Of a stretch of 64,000 nt of DNA, positions 45,395-57,105 are shown in pieces; position 1 is the stretch's first letter, and each line of letters starts with the position of its first letter. The position numbers and the translations under genes were made by a program. The notes under the pieces were generated by a model, which did not search any database, was not told where the DNA came from, and saw only the letters and a program-made list of their open reading frames with translations. Source of the stretch: Ophioderma brevispina (Eukaryota; Echinodermata; Ophiuroidea; Amphilepidida; Ophiodermatidae); contig JAMKCH010051382.1 of assembly GCA_023653785.1 (NCBI GenBank), forward strand, positions 1 to 64,000, in the 5' to 3' direction.

Positions 45395-45565
45395 TGCTCA
45401 CTTGTCAATTTCATTCCCGGCCTTGGGGGTCCCTGGACTAGCGGGCTATATTTCCGGGACTAGCCCTGGCATGTACAAAAAAGATATTGCCCCGCAAGCC
45501 GGGATGTTAGCCGGGTACCTTGGCCCGAATGTACGTTAGCTGTCCCCGCCCTGCCGGGACACACA
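45395..45565 (+). repeat. CCGGG-rich repeat, copy 1
   Basis: CTTGTCAATTTCATTCCCGG then CCTTGGGGGTCC, GATGTTAGCCGGG and TGTCCCCGCC match, in inverted orientation, the block at 53880-54180. CpG-rich against an AT-rich background. Confidence 0.6.
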
Positions 45566-47131
45566 AACCAACCGCTCCGTTGCTACCTGGTTAATTTATG
45601 CGCCTGCGTACTGATGCTTGAGTGAATTCAATTTTTAGATGCCCGGTAGAGTCGGCGAATTCACCGGCAACAGCGCCGACTCTGAAGTACAAATACCTTT
45701 CGCGTGATATATCGTACAAAAGGTAACGATGTCAAAGAAACACAAACCATTGATGCTGCTGGACGAAATTAACGTAAAGGGTGTACTTTTTTGATCCTAC
45801 TGCACTAGTTGCCGCTCCAGGCCGATTCACCGCCATCTTAAAATAGACAGCTTTGACAAAATAAAATACATGCGGGGGTGCAGGCCAGAAATACGGTATT
45901 AAAAAACAAAGTTTAGTCCTAATTATTGCCCTCAATTAGAATCCCGTGCCGACGTATTTTGTTAGTATCGGACGGTAAGAATACTATGCAAAACCTTATC
46001 CTTTTTCGTCAACCCAACTGGCCAAGCTAGCTGGTTTCCAACGACTTACATGGCGTAAGATAATTATACTAAAAAGTTATGAAATCTTGTTAACGATTAG
46101 CTTGAGTATGCATCCGAATACGCACACACATGTTGTGAAGGCCATAAGCATTTGTAACATGGTCCAAATGATGGCTACTAAAATTCTATATAAAAGACAC
46201 TTCATTTCAACTGCATGCAAGGAGGAGAGTAACTTCTAACTATCATTTTTGTCCCATTATCTTTCGTTATTAAATTAGTTGCATTGTCTGAAAAATGGCA
46301 TAAACCTGGAACATGTCCTTCAGAGTTGTTTGATCTAGGGCGCGCTGTTAGTTTGGGTTGGCGAATGAGGTCACGGATCAGAAAAGAATCCCTCTGCCAT
46401 AAGGCGAAGTTCATATTTACACATATCACTTCTATTGCCTGTTGAAACGCGAATACAACACGTCACTGAACGTCACATGTACGAACGGCTTTAGTCGTGA
46501 CAGTAGACCACCTGGTTCGCCGCCATTTTCTTTTTTTTTTTAACCCAGTGGAGAAAATGCCAAGGGTCGAATTAAAAATTTTGCCGATTTTTTCTTTGGA
46601 TAAGGATGCTTCCGAAGGAGGTGCCAACTGCGGTTATTGACGGTAATCCACGCTTACGATATATGTAATTTAGGAATACTATTCGTATTGTATCGGTTGG
46701 TCCCCATCAATTCAGCCACTTGGCCTTGTTCCAAATGTTTTTCATTGGTGACGCCGCAAGCTGGCAACAATCCCATGGGCCACCCAGTGGTATGCGGTAA
46801 CGATTCCGAATGTAGGTTATGATGACTCTGAGGTGGGATTATTTAGGGCAATGTTCACAATGCCCACTATAGTACTCATTTCAAAGTAATTCCATACAGC
46901 TCACCATGAAACCTCATATAAATAATTAGGAACTAGAGTACATTTTTATTTCTTGTAACAAATATATGAAAAGTATATAATTATTTCAAACAGTATTTTC
47001 AAACCATTGGCTACGCGCAATGATGGTCACGGGGGCGGTTACGACGGGGAATACATTCTGAAGATTTTCCCGAAAACACAGGTGAATTTGCACCGACCTC
47101 AAACAACCCGACCTAAAATGCAATGACTGTA
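45566..47131. other. Possible promoter-bearing interval, no firm gene
   Basis: Holds a TATATAAAAG at 46187 and a CGCCGCCATTTTC string near 46513 followed by an acceptor-like T-run and AACCCAG. A short frame, MPRVELKILPIFSLDKDAS, runs from 46557. None is confirmed by a following exon. Confidence 0.3.
46187..46196 (+). promoter_or_regulatory. TATA-box-like TATATAAAAG
   Basis: A canonical match in a region of fewer repeats. A start site near 46220 would be expected, but there is no gene model to attach it to. Confidence 0.25.
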
Positions 47132-47491
47132 TCACGTAGTACATGTGCGGTAGTTTACCGATCTATTAGTGGTCCATTTCGTACCTAATTCGAAACCTTT
47201 AATTACAATAGATCCCCGTTCAGTTTTTTTAATGTCAAAATGCATAAATTCTATGGGAAGCACTAGATTTTTCACCAAAAAAATGGCACGAGGGCCGTTT
47301 TCGGGCTTGTTTTTGCGAGGATCATAAGGTATCATGATGGCAACAATTTTATGTAATCGACTGCGCTGGTCACACCTGACCTTGTTGATGCATTCATACA
47401 AAACTGTCTGTGCGCTGATAGTCATCAAGCCCACTTCTGGTTCACCGACACCGGTCACCGGCCTGTCAGTGACGTCATTATTATGGCGCAC
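47132..47491 (-). other. 119-codon open frame, unknown
   Basis: The longest frame on the minus strand outside repeats and minisatellite in this half. It contains a VAIMIPYDPRKNKPENGPRA string followed by IFLVKNLVLP. The latter faintly recalls motif Ia of Dicer/RIG-I-type helicases (a FLV-x-x-V-x-L pattern). The required GSGKT P-loop is not visible upstream and later residues do not fit. No splice sites frame it. I treat it as unassigned. Confidence 0.25.
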
Positions 47492-50205
47492 TTCATTAAT
47501 TAGCTAATCCAATTTCTAAAGCAGAAGTGTTTGTGGACCATCATTGATGATAGCTGGGCACCTTAAGCCTGGAGGTACAAAAAAATTTTTCCCGGCTCCG
47601 CCGGGCCATAAACGGGGACTTTAACCCAGGTGTCACACCATATAAAAAACCAGGCTATCAGTGAGCCTATCGGCCCGTCAAATCTGTAGTATATCACTAT
47701 TTTATAGCTACCATTGCAGTACGATCTCTTCCATGTTGTGAAGGCAAGCTATACAAGGTAAACACACACCCCCCGCACCCGTCCTTCACACGGTCAGCTA
47801 GCAACAGATCCAGGTCGATATTTTCAATCGATAAAAATCGCAGAAAAACATCAAAAACAACGAAAATGTATTACAACAATTAATATCAACTGATACCAGA
47901 AATGACTAGAAGTTTGTCTGATCATTTAATTCATAAAATCCCCGTAGGTAGTGACCGCTATTGATATTTCTTGCTAAAATGCCAGAATATAATTCATTTC
48001 ATTTCATATAACCGCGACATTTTATATTACAATAAAATGTTGAATCGCATGGAAAACACATACAAATTCTCATGAAATGACAATGCTGTAGCTCAAAATA
48101 AACTTCTCGGACTTCCGCTTTCCGATATAAATCAAAATTAGGGCCTAAATGTAATTGCGATTTCCTAACATTTGTTTTTGGCAGTGTTATTCCCATATCA
48201 AATTTTCCCATTTTCGATCGTATCATTCCAAGTTTGTTTTAACCTCCCGCCCGTTCAGCCAAGAGTACAGCCGGTCCAGGCTCCTGCGTATTCAGTTCAT
48301 TTACCGCAATGCCGTACCGAGCGAGGTCCCGCCCTGGTGTCGAACATTTTAGATAACAGGGGAATTTGAGATTTGCTCATAAATCTAAAAATATAACACA
48401 TCTATTTAATTGCACCGACATTGTCCTATTTATTTTGAAATGTTGAAAAGATTTAAGTAAACATTGTACCATTTTAATTATTGAATAGTGGGTTTGGTTG
48501 GCTTTGGCCAATAAGATCGTGGAATGGAATATGCAGACGTCCTGATTACCGTATTTTTACCTGCTGATGCTGATATACAAAATTCCACCATATCAAATCA
48601 AGTTTTGGCTCGGGGAGGGGCACTCATTTCATAAGATATGATATCATGCATGATGCGTTAATAAAACACTAAAGGGGACTCGTCGGGGGAAGGGGCAAAC
48701 GTAGGGAAAAAAATCAGATAGTAATTAGAAAATCTCTCAAGTATACCATCACCCTCTCATCCATGTACTTCAGTAAGTAATTTTTCACGAATCAGAATCA
48801 TCACCTATATCCATGATTCTTAGACTTATAGGTCGAACTTCCCGGGGGGGGGGACAACTCATCGATTTTTTTTTTAATTTTTTGTGAAATGTGTCCACGG
48901 CGAGGTTTACCAATCGGTTTTCAACCATATGTACGGAGTACACAAACATGGTCTTGGTACCGAATTTTCATCTTAAGAGGTACCATTTTTGCACTGTCCT
49001 AAGTGGGGAAATTCGCAGGAATTTTGGCTAAAAATAAAATAAAAAGGGCAGACCTGGGCCAAAGGAACGGTGAAGCAATTTAAGTATCCGGGAACGCCGC
49101 GGACCTCTTACAAATGTGGGTCCTTCCGCTGCGCATCCATACCCCTATTTCGGGTAAGCACCACCCCCCCCCCAATGAGAGCGCCAATCCATTGGGATGT
49201 TTGAATGGGATACGCGCAGACCTGGGCCCCTCCGGGTGCCCTCCCCCGACTGTAGCCAAATTCTAGACTCGGTTCTCAATTACAAGATTCCTTGACATCC
49301 ATCTTTGTGACTGAGTGCAGCTCATTGAAAGTAGGCCGAGTTTTTCGTCGATCGCGCAAAAAGCGCGAAAAATCGCGAATTTATTTTGGTCTATCACGAT
49401 TTTTTTGGTCCATCGCGATTTTCACTGATTTTGTAAAAAAACACCTTTTTTATGTTTAATTATTTGCCAATAAACAACAAAACTGATAGTAAATCATTAG
49501 TATGCAAGTCGCAAAATGATGACTCATAAAGCTTTCAATAAGGGCAAAATATAGTCCAAACTGTATACAGGAAATCCTAGCGTAGAACCGTACCTCTAAC
49601 CTTGATTACTTGAACACGGATGACCCGACCTATTTTCCTGTGAAGCGGCCTAATATGTTTGCGTTCGTGGCGAATTAAACAATAATATTGATGCATGCTA
49701 ATCAAAGCTTATCAACTCGCGTAATTCGGGTCTTTGTTCATAATTAGTTTATCCTTGGGATACTTTCTTCGGATTAACAAATTCGGACTTAGCCGCGGTA
49801 GGAAGGCATTTTCCCGGACGGGAATGGAGGGTGCGGAGAGTTGAACCAACAACTTTCCACAGGTGACATTCATTCAGGGGCAAGATGGAAAACCCATTCA
49901 TGCATCACGTCATTCGGGGCCGTGTATTCCCCATCCACGTGCTGAAAGTAAATTAATTCTCGGTGATTTCTGCAAAGGCCTCAGCCCGCGGCAGCGGCCG
50001 TCTACATCTTATTCAATATTTTATGCGGTAATAAGGAAAGAATAACAGTGATAATGATGTGCGTCTTGTAATTTTTTCTTCAAGCAGAAAAAAGTAGAAT
50101 GGATTCAGACGTTGGAAGTTTGGAGCATTGTTTTGCAAAGACTTTTCGTGTTCCTTGTTGACTAGCAAGGGAAATAATGTGGAGTTTATGTGTGTATGTT
50201 AGCGT
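47492..50205. other. Unassigned, low-repeat sequence
   Basis: Overlapping plus frames at 48155-48369 and a plus frame at 49863-50045 occur. The latter is bounded by CTTTCCACAG| and ATGCG|GTAATA and contains GQDGKPIHASRHSGPC. They may be exons but match nothing I know. A G-run lies at 48844-48852. Confidence 0.3.
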
Positions 50206-51015
50206 ATTTACTAACCCTGCGTGCCTGGGTCGAGTGTGTGTTGGCTCAGTGGTGGAGACACCATGAGTCGCAATTTTGGAACCAGCGTAGCGTAAATGCA
50301 AATTTGACAAATTGCGCAAGCAAGTGCAATTACTGCAATTAAGATTAATTCTGATTCACTCCCCCGGCCCCAAATGATTTCCCGCTGCACAATTTATGCG
50401 AGGGGGCCGAGGGGATTGATCAGATTCTTCTTCTTTGCCTTGTCCACCGCCAAGCATGTTGAATTAAAAATGGCGTAGTGTCGCCCAATTTTCCTTCGAT
50501 ATACGTCAACTTTTATCAGCTACGCTACATTTTGATATTTTATACAAAAGCAACAAAAAATCAAATGAAAAAATAAGGTGTAAACAACGAGGTGGTAGAG
50601 ATATTGTCAAGGGTTTTCTTCAGCAACGGCCCACAGCCATTACCGTTTACAAGATAAGTGTACTATAAGCGTGATGCGAGTTAAATTGTGATCGGGCGAT
50701 CTACTGCTAAGCCCCACCCTTCTGGATGGCGTGCGGTGTACCTCTTGTACAAAGGTATTTTGATTAATAAATATGTTATACCACCGCAGTAGTGAAGGAA
50801 AGGGCTGGGTCTAGCATAGGGCAGGGTCTGAAGAGGGGTGGGGGGTAAAAGTAGTGAAGTAGTGTTTTCATATTGAGGAAGTTCTCTCGAATTTATAGTA
50901 ATGGACAGTTTTTGGCGGGGCAGGGAGTCCGGCCCTCCCTCTATTAATATCCCAGTCCAGTTTTTGAGGGGGAAAGAAAACATACAGCAGTGGTTTTACT
51001 CCTTATTTATTATTA

Positions 51016-51150
51016 TTACACACCACCACACACACACCCTCTCACACAAAAACACCACAAACTACGCACACACATATAACACACATACACACACCCACCG
51101 ACATACCGGACCACACGCCATAATATAAACGACACAATACACACACACAA
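51016..51150 (+). repeat. CA-rich microsatellite (copy 1)
   Basis: Interrupted (CA)n over about 130 bp. The homologous tract at 57947-58063 is in the second duplication copy. Confidence 0.8.
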
Positions 51151-52180
51151 TTTTTAATTTATTATAGCCTATAGGCCTAAAACAAAATCATCTGGCTTTT
51201 GTTCAACCTGTTTCACGCCAATGAGGCAACGTATGAAACCCAATTTCTCTTTCGGCTCTAGAAAATCAGTTGTAGCCTAAAATCTGTGACATGATCGTAA
51301 TATATAGCTCATATAATCAATGACGTCTCATATTTGTTTCAATCGACATCGTGATCACTTTTGCCAAGCACGTGATTAGCACCAAAACTTCACGTTCCTC
51401 CCAACCAGGCGCTGCGGTGGGTCCGTGTGAACATCCGGTTGCCAGAAAGTTCACACGAGGTGACAAGCACCCCGAAGGGTCCCATTTATTTTTAAACAAA
51501 CGTCCGTACAGCACATCGAACAGGAAGACAAACAAAAACAAAAACAAAAAAACGGCTTGAGACCAGTTAGGATTGCTTTTGAAGCAGATCATGAACAGAT
51601 AATGGTAGAATAATGTCTACCTCTACTTGGAATACCATTCGTTTACATTCTACTCTGACCGTATTTCACACATCGAGAAATAAACCTGGCGATTCAATGC
51701 AAGTCTAGTCATCGTTATTCGACACAGAATTCGAGTCCCACTTTCAAACCCTTCGATTTGAATAGAAAACCCTTCGGATCGAACATATGCAAGTCTCTCT
51801 GTGTAGAATAATGGTTTACACTAATATTTAAAGCAGTTTTAATGGATATACTAACAAACTTTCAATGTGAAATTCGCAAAGTTGCAACACTACTTGAATT
51901 TTCGAAATAGCTTGCCGGCTTTGTCTGTGAAAGGATTCTAGAGTCGTATGATGCTGCCAATTTTCACAGTGAATCGAGCCCGGGTGAAGGAGAGCCACAC
52001 TCGGCGGGTGGGGTGCCTGTTCCGCTAAAATAAGTCTACGCCAACGAGGGCTGGCGAAGCCCGAGGGGAGCAATGGATGTTGTGTAATTGGCGGAAAGTA
52101 GTTTTAAGTTTTAAATTTACGCACGATTTGGTTTATCCTACAGCTGCATTGGACTCTTTATCTAAATTTTAGGAGGGATG

Positions 52181-52277
52181 AATTAGTATTCTGCCACCAC
52201 TTTAAATTCAGCAACCTTAACATGCGGGTTTATTCCGTAACGTTGCCGAATTCGTAGCCCGGTGCAGAATACCTAAT
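52181..52277. repeat. Hairpin in duplication copy 1
   Basis: AATTAGTATTCTGCCACCAC pairs with GGTGCAGAATACCTAATT across about 60 nt. The same structure is better kept at 59036-59129. Confidence 0.55.
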
Positions 52278-53276
52278 TCTTTCCAAATTTTATTCCACAG
52301 CAACCAGACAAAGTATGTGTCTCTATCGGTTTTTATGGTTTAAAGAAAAGTTTTCCATGGGCATGGCATTGTACAGCGACATGGCCATAGAAATTCCGTG
52401 ACTGGCACCCGTCTATAGTCCCCAGAGAGTGTGAGGTGGGAAGCGCTCTCTGCAGTTGAATGCCGTTTCAAATGTTTGGATTGCGCGCCCCCCGCCGCCC
52501 TGATGTCGCATGCATATGGATGTTAAATTACGGGTTGACTGAACTCCAATACCGAATGGTTCCGTGTGACTTACCACAAAAAAGCAATACACTCGCCATA
52601 CAATGGCTGGCGTTCCAGGTGTAAGAAGGGTCACAGTAGCAAAACCTCTAGAGGGAGGTGTTCATGAAGTATCAAGCCGAGTGATAGCACCTGTACACAC
52701 TAAAATTGCTGCACGTGTGGTTCAAGGAGAAAAATCACTTAAATTGGATCTAAAAAACTTTTAAAACTAAATCTAAGAAATTCTCAAGAACAAGCGGTTG
52801 TGTACGTTTGATTCATGAACTATTTTCATATAGTGATGAACACCTGGTTTTACGGGGTTGGTTGAAGCACCGTTATAAGCACAAAAGAACATTGCTGGGA
52901 GAAATAGAAAATACAAATTCCCATCAGTAATAGAATAGGAGGTCAATGAGGTCACTATCCAAAACGTGGACATTGTACATGTGCGTTGCTTTCACAACTG
53001 CACCACACACGATTTTGATCAGTTGGCCTGAAGTTTTTTCTGTAAACTCAGCTAATACTTGGGCTACATGTTTGATTGACCCCTCATTTTAAAGAAGTAA
53101 TTAATTGTCATGTGAAAACACTTCAGATTAAAAAATGACAGTATAAAAATTGGGGAAGATTCTTACCACTGGATAGTGATCTATACAACAAAAATATTTT
53201 TTCCCAAATTAACATGTTATACGCCTACTGGGAAATCGACAAGGGGTTTTTTAGATTTTGTAGATTTTCACTCATT

Positions 53277-53470
53277 TTAAAGGGGCATTTCGTGTGTGAT
53301 CCCACAACCTCGTCCCCCCGACTTACCTTAAATAAAAAAGGTTGGAGAGTTTATATAACTGAACCTTAGCCTTAGTAATCCATGTTACCTAATCTTACGT
53401 GAAAATATCGGTCGCTTCTTAAAGAATTCGCAATTTGTATTTGTTGTTCCCGTAAACGGACAAGTGGGGA
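53277..53470 (+). repeat. TTAAAGGGG dispersed repeat, second copy
   Basis: TTTTAAAGGGGCATTTCGTG then CCCACAACCTCGT-CCCCCGACTTACC aligns with 26462. The right part (CAATTTGTATTTGTTGTTCC, GTAAACGGACAA) aligns with 26565 and 20020. Confidence 0.5.
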
Positions 53471-53477
53471 CTATGTC

Positions 53478-53608
53478 GTGGGACCGAATTCACGTGGGAC
53501 CGAATTGACGGTGGGACCGAATTGACGGTGGGACCGAATTGACGGTGGGACCGAACTGACTGGGACAGAATTGACTGGGACCCCCGAACTGGTTTTGGGA
53601 CTGAATCG
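53478..53608 (+). repeat. Minisatellite, ~19-bp unit
   Basis: About five to six copies of GTGGGACCGAATTGACG with small length changes. Later units shorten to TGGGAC-GAATTGAC. Confidence 0.85.
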
Positions 53609-53879
53609 ACGACATCCGACACTCACCATGATGATCGTGTTGTTTGGCTGAATTGAAGTTTCCGTGGCAGATATGAAGGCAGGGGTTAGATATTACTCTG
53701 ATATGTTTAGTGGTCGGATATCGACCTGGATAAGGTGGATTTTTTTAACAAACCAACTAAACGAGGTTTGTTTCTCAAACATAATTCCATGTGGTGAAAT
53801 TTTGGCTCGGTTTTGACACTCCGGCGGTCCAAAATGTAGTATGATCCGATTTTTTATAGCTAGACCTGTTGTCGGATGT

Positions 53880-54180
53880 AGGCCAGGGGCGGGGGGCGGG
53901 CTCGGGGGACCGAGCCGGGATGTACAGAGTTTTAAAGCAATCCCCGCCCCAATGGCCGAGAATATACGGGGAATGTCACACCGAAGCCCGGCTAGTAGGG
54001 GCCGGGGACATAGCGGGAGGATGTACAAAAATGTAAGCCGGCTAACCGGGATTTTTTGTGCTAACTTTAGCGGGGACAATTTAGGCGGGGGGTTGTGTTC
54101 ACGACAGCAAAATGTACATTTCCCGGCTAAGTCCCGGAGTTCCCGGACCCCCAGGGCCGGGACTGAAATTGACAAGTGGA
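53880..54180 (-). repeat. CCGGG-rich repeat, copy 2 (inverted)
   Basis: The minus strand starts CTTGTCAATTTCAGTCCCGG then CCCTGGGGGTCCGGG and matches 45395-45565. The 160-codon minus and 125-codon plus frames over this block reflect its high GC and lack of stops, not a gene. Confidence 0.6.
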
Positions 54181-54350
54181 TAAGTGAGACTAAATCAAAA
54201 TTTAAAATTAATTCATAAATAACAAATTGTGTTCCCCTGGCTAGATATTACTATCCCTGTTAATATGACATGCCAACACATCTTCTCAGATAGAAAAGTG
54301 AAGATTGTTGAAAAGGAAAAGGATTTGGAAAAAAGCAAGCCTATACTTAC

Positions 54351-54414
54351 CATTCAAAACTGCAGCCAGTAAAAACAGGAAGCAGCAGAAAGTGTTGCTA
54401 CCTCCCCTCCCCAT
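54351..54414 (-). CDS. Signal-peptide-encoding first exon
   Basis: The minus-strand ATG at 54414 (GCCATGG context) opens MGRGGSNTFCCFLFLLAAVLN, a typical secretory signal: short polar/basic start, then FCCFLFLLAAVL. It runs into a perfect donor, GAATG|GTAAGTAT, in phase 1. A phase-1 intron right after the signal peptide is a known habit of secreted-protein genes. An upstream overlapping ATG (AAAATGCC) in another frame gives only a 21-codon peptide and weakens the call. The remaining exons should lie at lower coordinates on this strand, but I could not place them. Confidence 0.38.
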
Positions 54415-55357
54415 GGCATTTTGGGAGTGCGAGTTGACAAACGCGGATAAATTTTTCACCTACTCATGTCACAAAAATGTGTATCGATGTTGCCATTTGT
54501 AACAAGCCTCTGGGCTATCCCAGGTGTGTATAATTAAAATCGGCCCGACCGAATGCCAATTTTCGCTGGTTACAGATAACAAAAACGAACGAGGTTGTCG
54601 GGCCATTGAGCAAGTATAATGTTTCTCGACTCGCCGAGGTCAAATTCCCTTGTGCAAACAATATTAGAAATTAGGAGTGGTTGTGGCATTACTACTGTGT
54701 TAAAAAGGTCACACGTGTCTAGCAACTACCACAAGCGGACCCACGTGGCAACGATATATCTGACGCCATTTTGTGAGAAAAGGAAAAATTTGATGTATGA
54801 TCTTGCTTCCTTAAACTATCTCAACAAAACGAAATGCCAGACGATGTTTCATTAATGTCTAGGATCATTTTATATTCGCTGATTCCTTGGGGAAGGAAAT
54901 CAACGACCGAGTGTAATTTCGGACGGGAGTTTACCATAAGGATTCATGGCTGGGGAGGCGGTGGTAAACTAATACCACAGTAATGCTGTAAATTACGCTG
55001 GTGCCCTCTGCCTTAGTTATGCCTAAGCATAACTCCACATTATGTCTTTAACATGTTGTCATTAACGGATGTGGAGTTCTGCAAATACTACGTAATACCT
55101 TTGCTGTTAGCCTGTGTTTAAGGCAAGTTCAAGAGCAACCTTTTACTGCAGACGAACGAAATATCACAAGCAATTCAGAAACGAGTTGATATATGTGTTC
55201 CTTATAGAATATATTACTTTTCGAGAGTAATACTCAAATTTTCCGAACAATAAAAACAGTTAGAAATTCATTAAGTTGAGCGGGAAACAACTTTCCGTCA
55301 AGACGGCTGGAAGAAACCGGCCTGAATGAAGGACCTTTGATCCGGAAGGTCACTTAC
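54415..55357. other. Putative upstream region of the 54.4-kb gene
   Basis: Contains GACGCCATTTTGTG (about 54762) and a hairpin element at 55016-55082. No coding exon supported. Confidence 0.3.
55016..55082 (-). repeat. Small hairpin element, inverted partner at 57106
   Basis: AACTCCACAT pairs with ATGTGGAGTT. The whole ~66-bp unit (GCATAACTCCACAT, TCTTTAACATGTTG, ATTAACGGATGTGG) is the reverse complement of 57106-57170. Confidence 0.65.
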
Positions 55358-55444
55358 CGGTACCCTGGACCACCTGAATCCCTGAGCCTCTAATGTACGC
55401 ACGGCCGTTACAATGTGCTGGTATGCAATTGAGACGGACGTCAT
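55358..55444 (-). CDS. Candidate first coding exon in CpG-rich DNA
   Basis: The minus-strand ATG at 55444 has A at -3 and opens 29 codons, MTSVSIAYQHIVTAVRTLEA then QGFRWSRVP. It reaches a consensus donor, TACCG|GTAAGTGA, in phase 0. Just upstream (55490-55560) lies unusually CpG-rich sequence (GCGCGATCGCGCGC), which could be its promoter. An alternative frame over the same DNA reads NNDVRLNCIPAHCNGRAYIR in phase 1. No partner exon was found for either. Confidence 0.28.
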
Positions 55445-57105
55445 TGTTGTGAGTTTCGAACGAGGGGCTCAGACTTGTTCTTTTGAGGCGGCTTGAGCGC
55501 GATCGCGCGCAGTCGCTCATCTAAAATGCTTTGAGTCCGGGCGATTTATCGCGCATTCTTGTGAAAGCCGCTGCGAGTTTTATTCCTTCGTATTGAGCAG
55601 GAACCCAGCAAAATACTTCCTTTGGAAAGTAATGGGTAAATGATCACAGAACATTATGCTTTACCAGTTACACGCAATTTTCAAATAGTGTGAACGGCTG
55701 GTTAACGGGTTGCGAGAGCAAAAATCTGCGGTATTAACTCCACAAATGTACGGAAACTCCAATGGATACCGCTATGCGACGTTGTGTACGAAAAATGACA
55801 CGGACATGTGTAAAAATGCATGAAGGCAAAGTCGTAAATTCGAGCCTTCGCATGTGTAATCGCACGTGTTTGTTTTGATTGAGCCGAGTTTTGAGAGCTT
55901 GAGGGCGCCTCGGGCTGCGAATGGTTTTGAGGGGTCTTACAAAAACATACGGAAGTAGAAATTTGATAAATATTTCGACATGAAGAACGAGAAAGAAACG
56001 GATAGACAGGTAACACCTTAGTGGTTAAATTTGCTTGTAAATATGCACGAAAATATGTTACAAAGCAATGAAGGTGCCGGGGAAAAAGGCGTTCGCCCGA
56101 TTTCAAGTAAGAACTCGAACATCATGACATATTGGACAATGACAAAAGTTGATGGATACGGACAAGCATCGTGGAATCGCCATTATCAATGAAACGTGAG
56201 ATGAGCTGCTTCCAACTAGTTTTAAGATAATTGACTAAATATGGACTGACTGTTGCCGACTTAAGGTTCTACATTTGTTAATGATATGTGTGAATGTTAG
56301 TGCATGCCCAGTTTAATCTCCCCTAGTCTAGACAGAATAGCTTTCAAAAGGAAAAAAAAAAAATCCGCTCATGTTAGAGGTTCACTTCACGGCCTGGGTG
56401 AAAGTAATTCTTTGAAATTGAGACACTTGAATGATAACATATACGAATGGTAATTAATTAAATCTTGAGTGACAGGCTAAGTATGTAAACTGAAACTTGT
56501 TACTAACTTGATTGGCTAGTAATTAAACAATACTTATTGCTAACACCTTGAATTGAAAATGCATGAGCTTTAAATGCTTCTGGTCCCAACTCGTTGCCGG
56601 TCCTGCGTGCTATGCTGCTATGCAGCTCTATGCTTGGTAAAGTCACGCTCCAGCCAGATTTGGGAGCTTAGAAAAGCTGCTTCTTGCAAGCTCGCTCAGG
56701 GGCCTGATGAGCTTTACTGCTCCTCTGACAATTTCAAAAGACAAGGTCTGGGCTAGAGACTCAGGGACTTGCTGGAGAAACAGATGAAAAAAAATAATCA
56801 GTGTTGTGCTAAAACAAACGAACACGTGGTGACTGTGTGACGTAGATGACATCGAGTGCCTTGTCGATCGTATTGATGCGTCCCTCATGAATTGGAACGC
56901 TGAAGTATTGTAGTCGCAATTTTGTTAAAATTTTGGATTTCTAATTTCCTTTTGAGTTTTTTTAACATATGTCATCGCATTATATATGGTGTCAACTTGT
57001 GCTTGATAGTGAAAGCAGGGATTGTTCGATCTTTGGGGGGAAGTTTGAAGATCGACGAAGTGGAGGTGGTACGGTGACGGGCAAAAGGATTACGTTATGT
57101 ATTTG
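55445..57105. other. Unassigned; CpG-rich patch then AT-rich sequence
   Basis: A 134-codon minus frame (55702-56106) has no recognised domain. On the plus strand, ATG at 55980 gives MKNEKETDRQ up to CAG|GTAACA, a weak first-exon possibility. An A-run lies at 56352-56363. Confidence 0.3.

Larger units (their letters stand above)
50206..53225 (+). repeat. 3-kb direct duplication, copy 1
   Basis: Collinear with 57169-60040. Landmarks in order: GGCTCAGTGGTG, TTGCGCAAGCAAGTGCAAT, TTCCCGCTGCACAATTTATG, a CA microsatellite, CATCCGGTTGCCAGAAAG, AATAAACCTGGCGATTCAATG, the TAGTATTCTGC hairpin, CACTCGCCATACAATGG and CAGCTAATACTTGGGCTA. Differences are mostly 1-3-base indels spread evenly, including within would-be frames. 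Confidence 0.9.

Noticed and set aside
47132..47491. 119-codon minus frame as a Dicer/RIG-I-type helicase exon
   Set aside because: Only a short FLVKNLVLP string recalls motif Ia. No P-loop, DECH box or splice sites are visible.
51351..51592. Conserved coding frame between the two duplication copies (EHPVARKFTRG / VITMSIETNM)
   Set aside because: Both strands give short shared strings because the DNA is similar. Frames break through indels and neither direction is kept along the block.
53693..54218. 160-codon minus and 125-codon plus frames
   Set aside because: Both lie over a GC-rich dispersed repeat with few stops by composition. Neither has a domain, and the inverted copy at 45395 keeps no frame.
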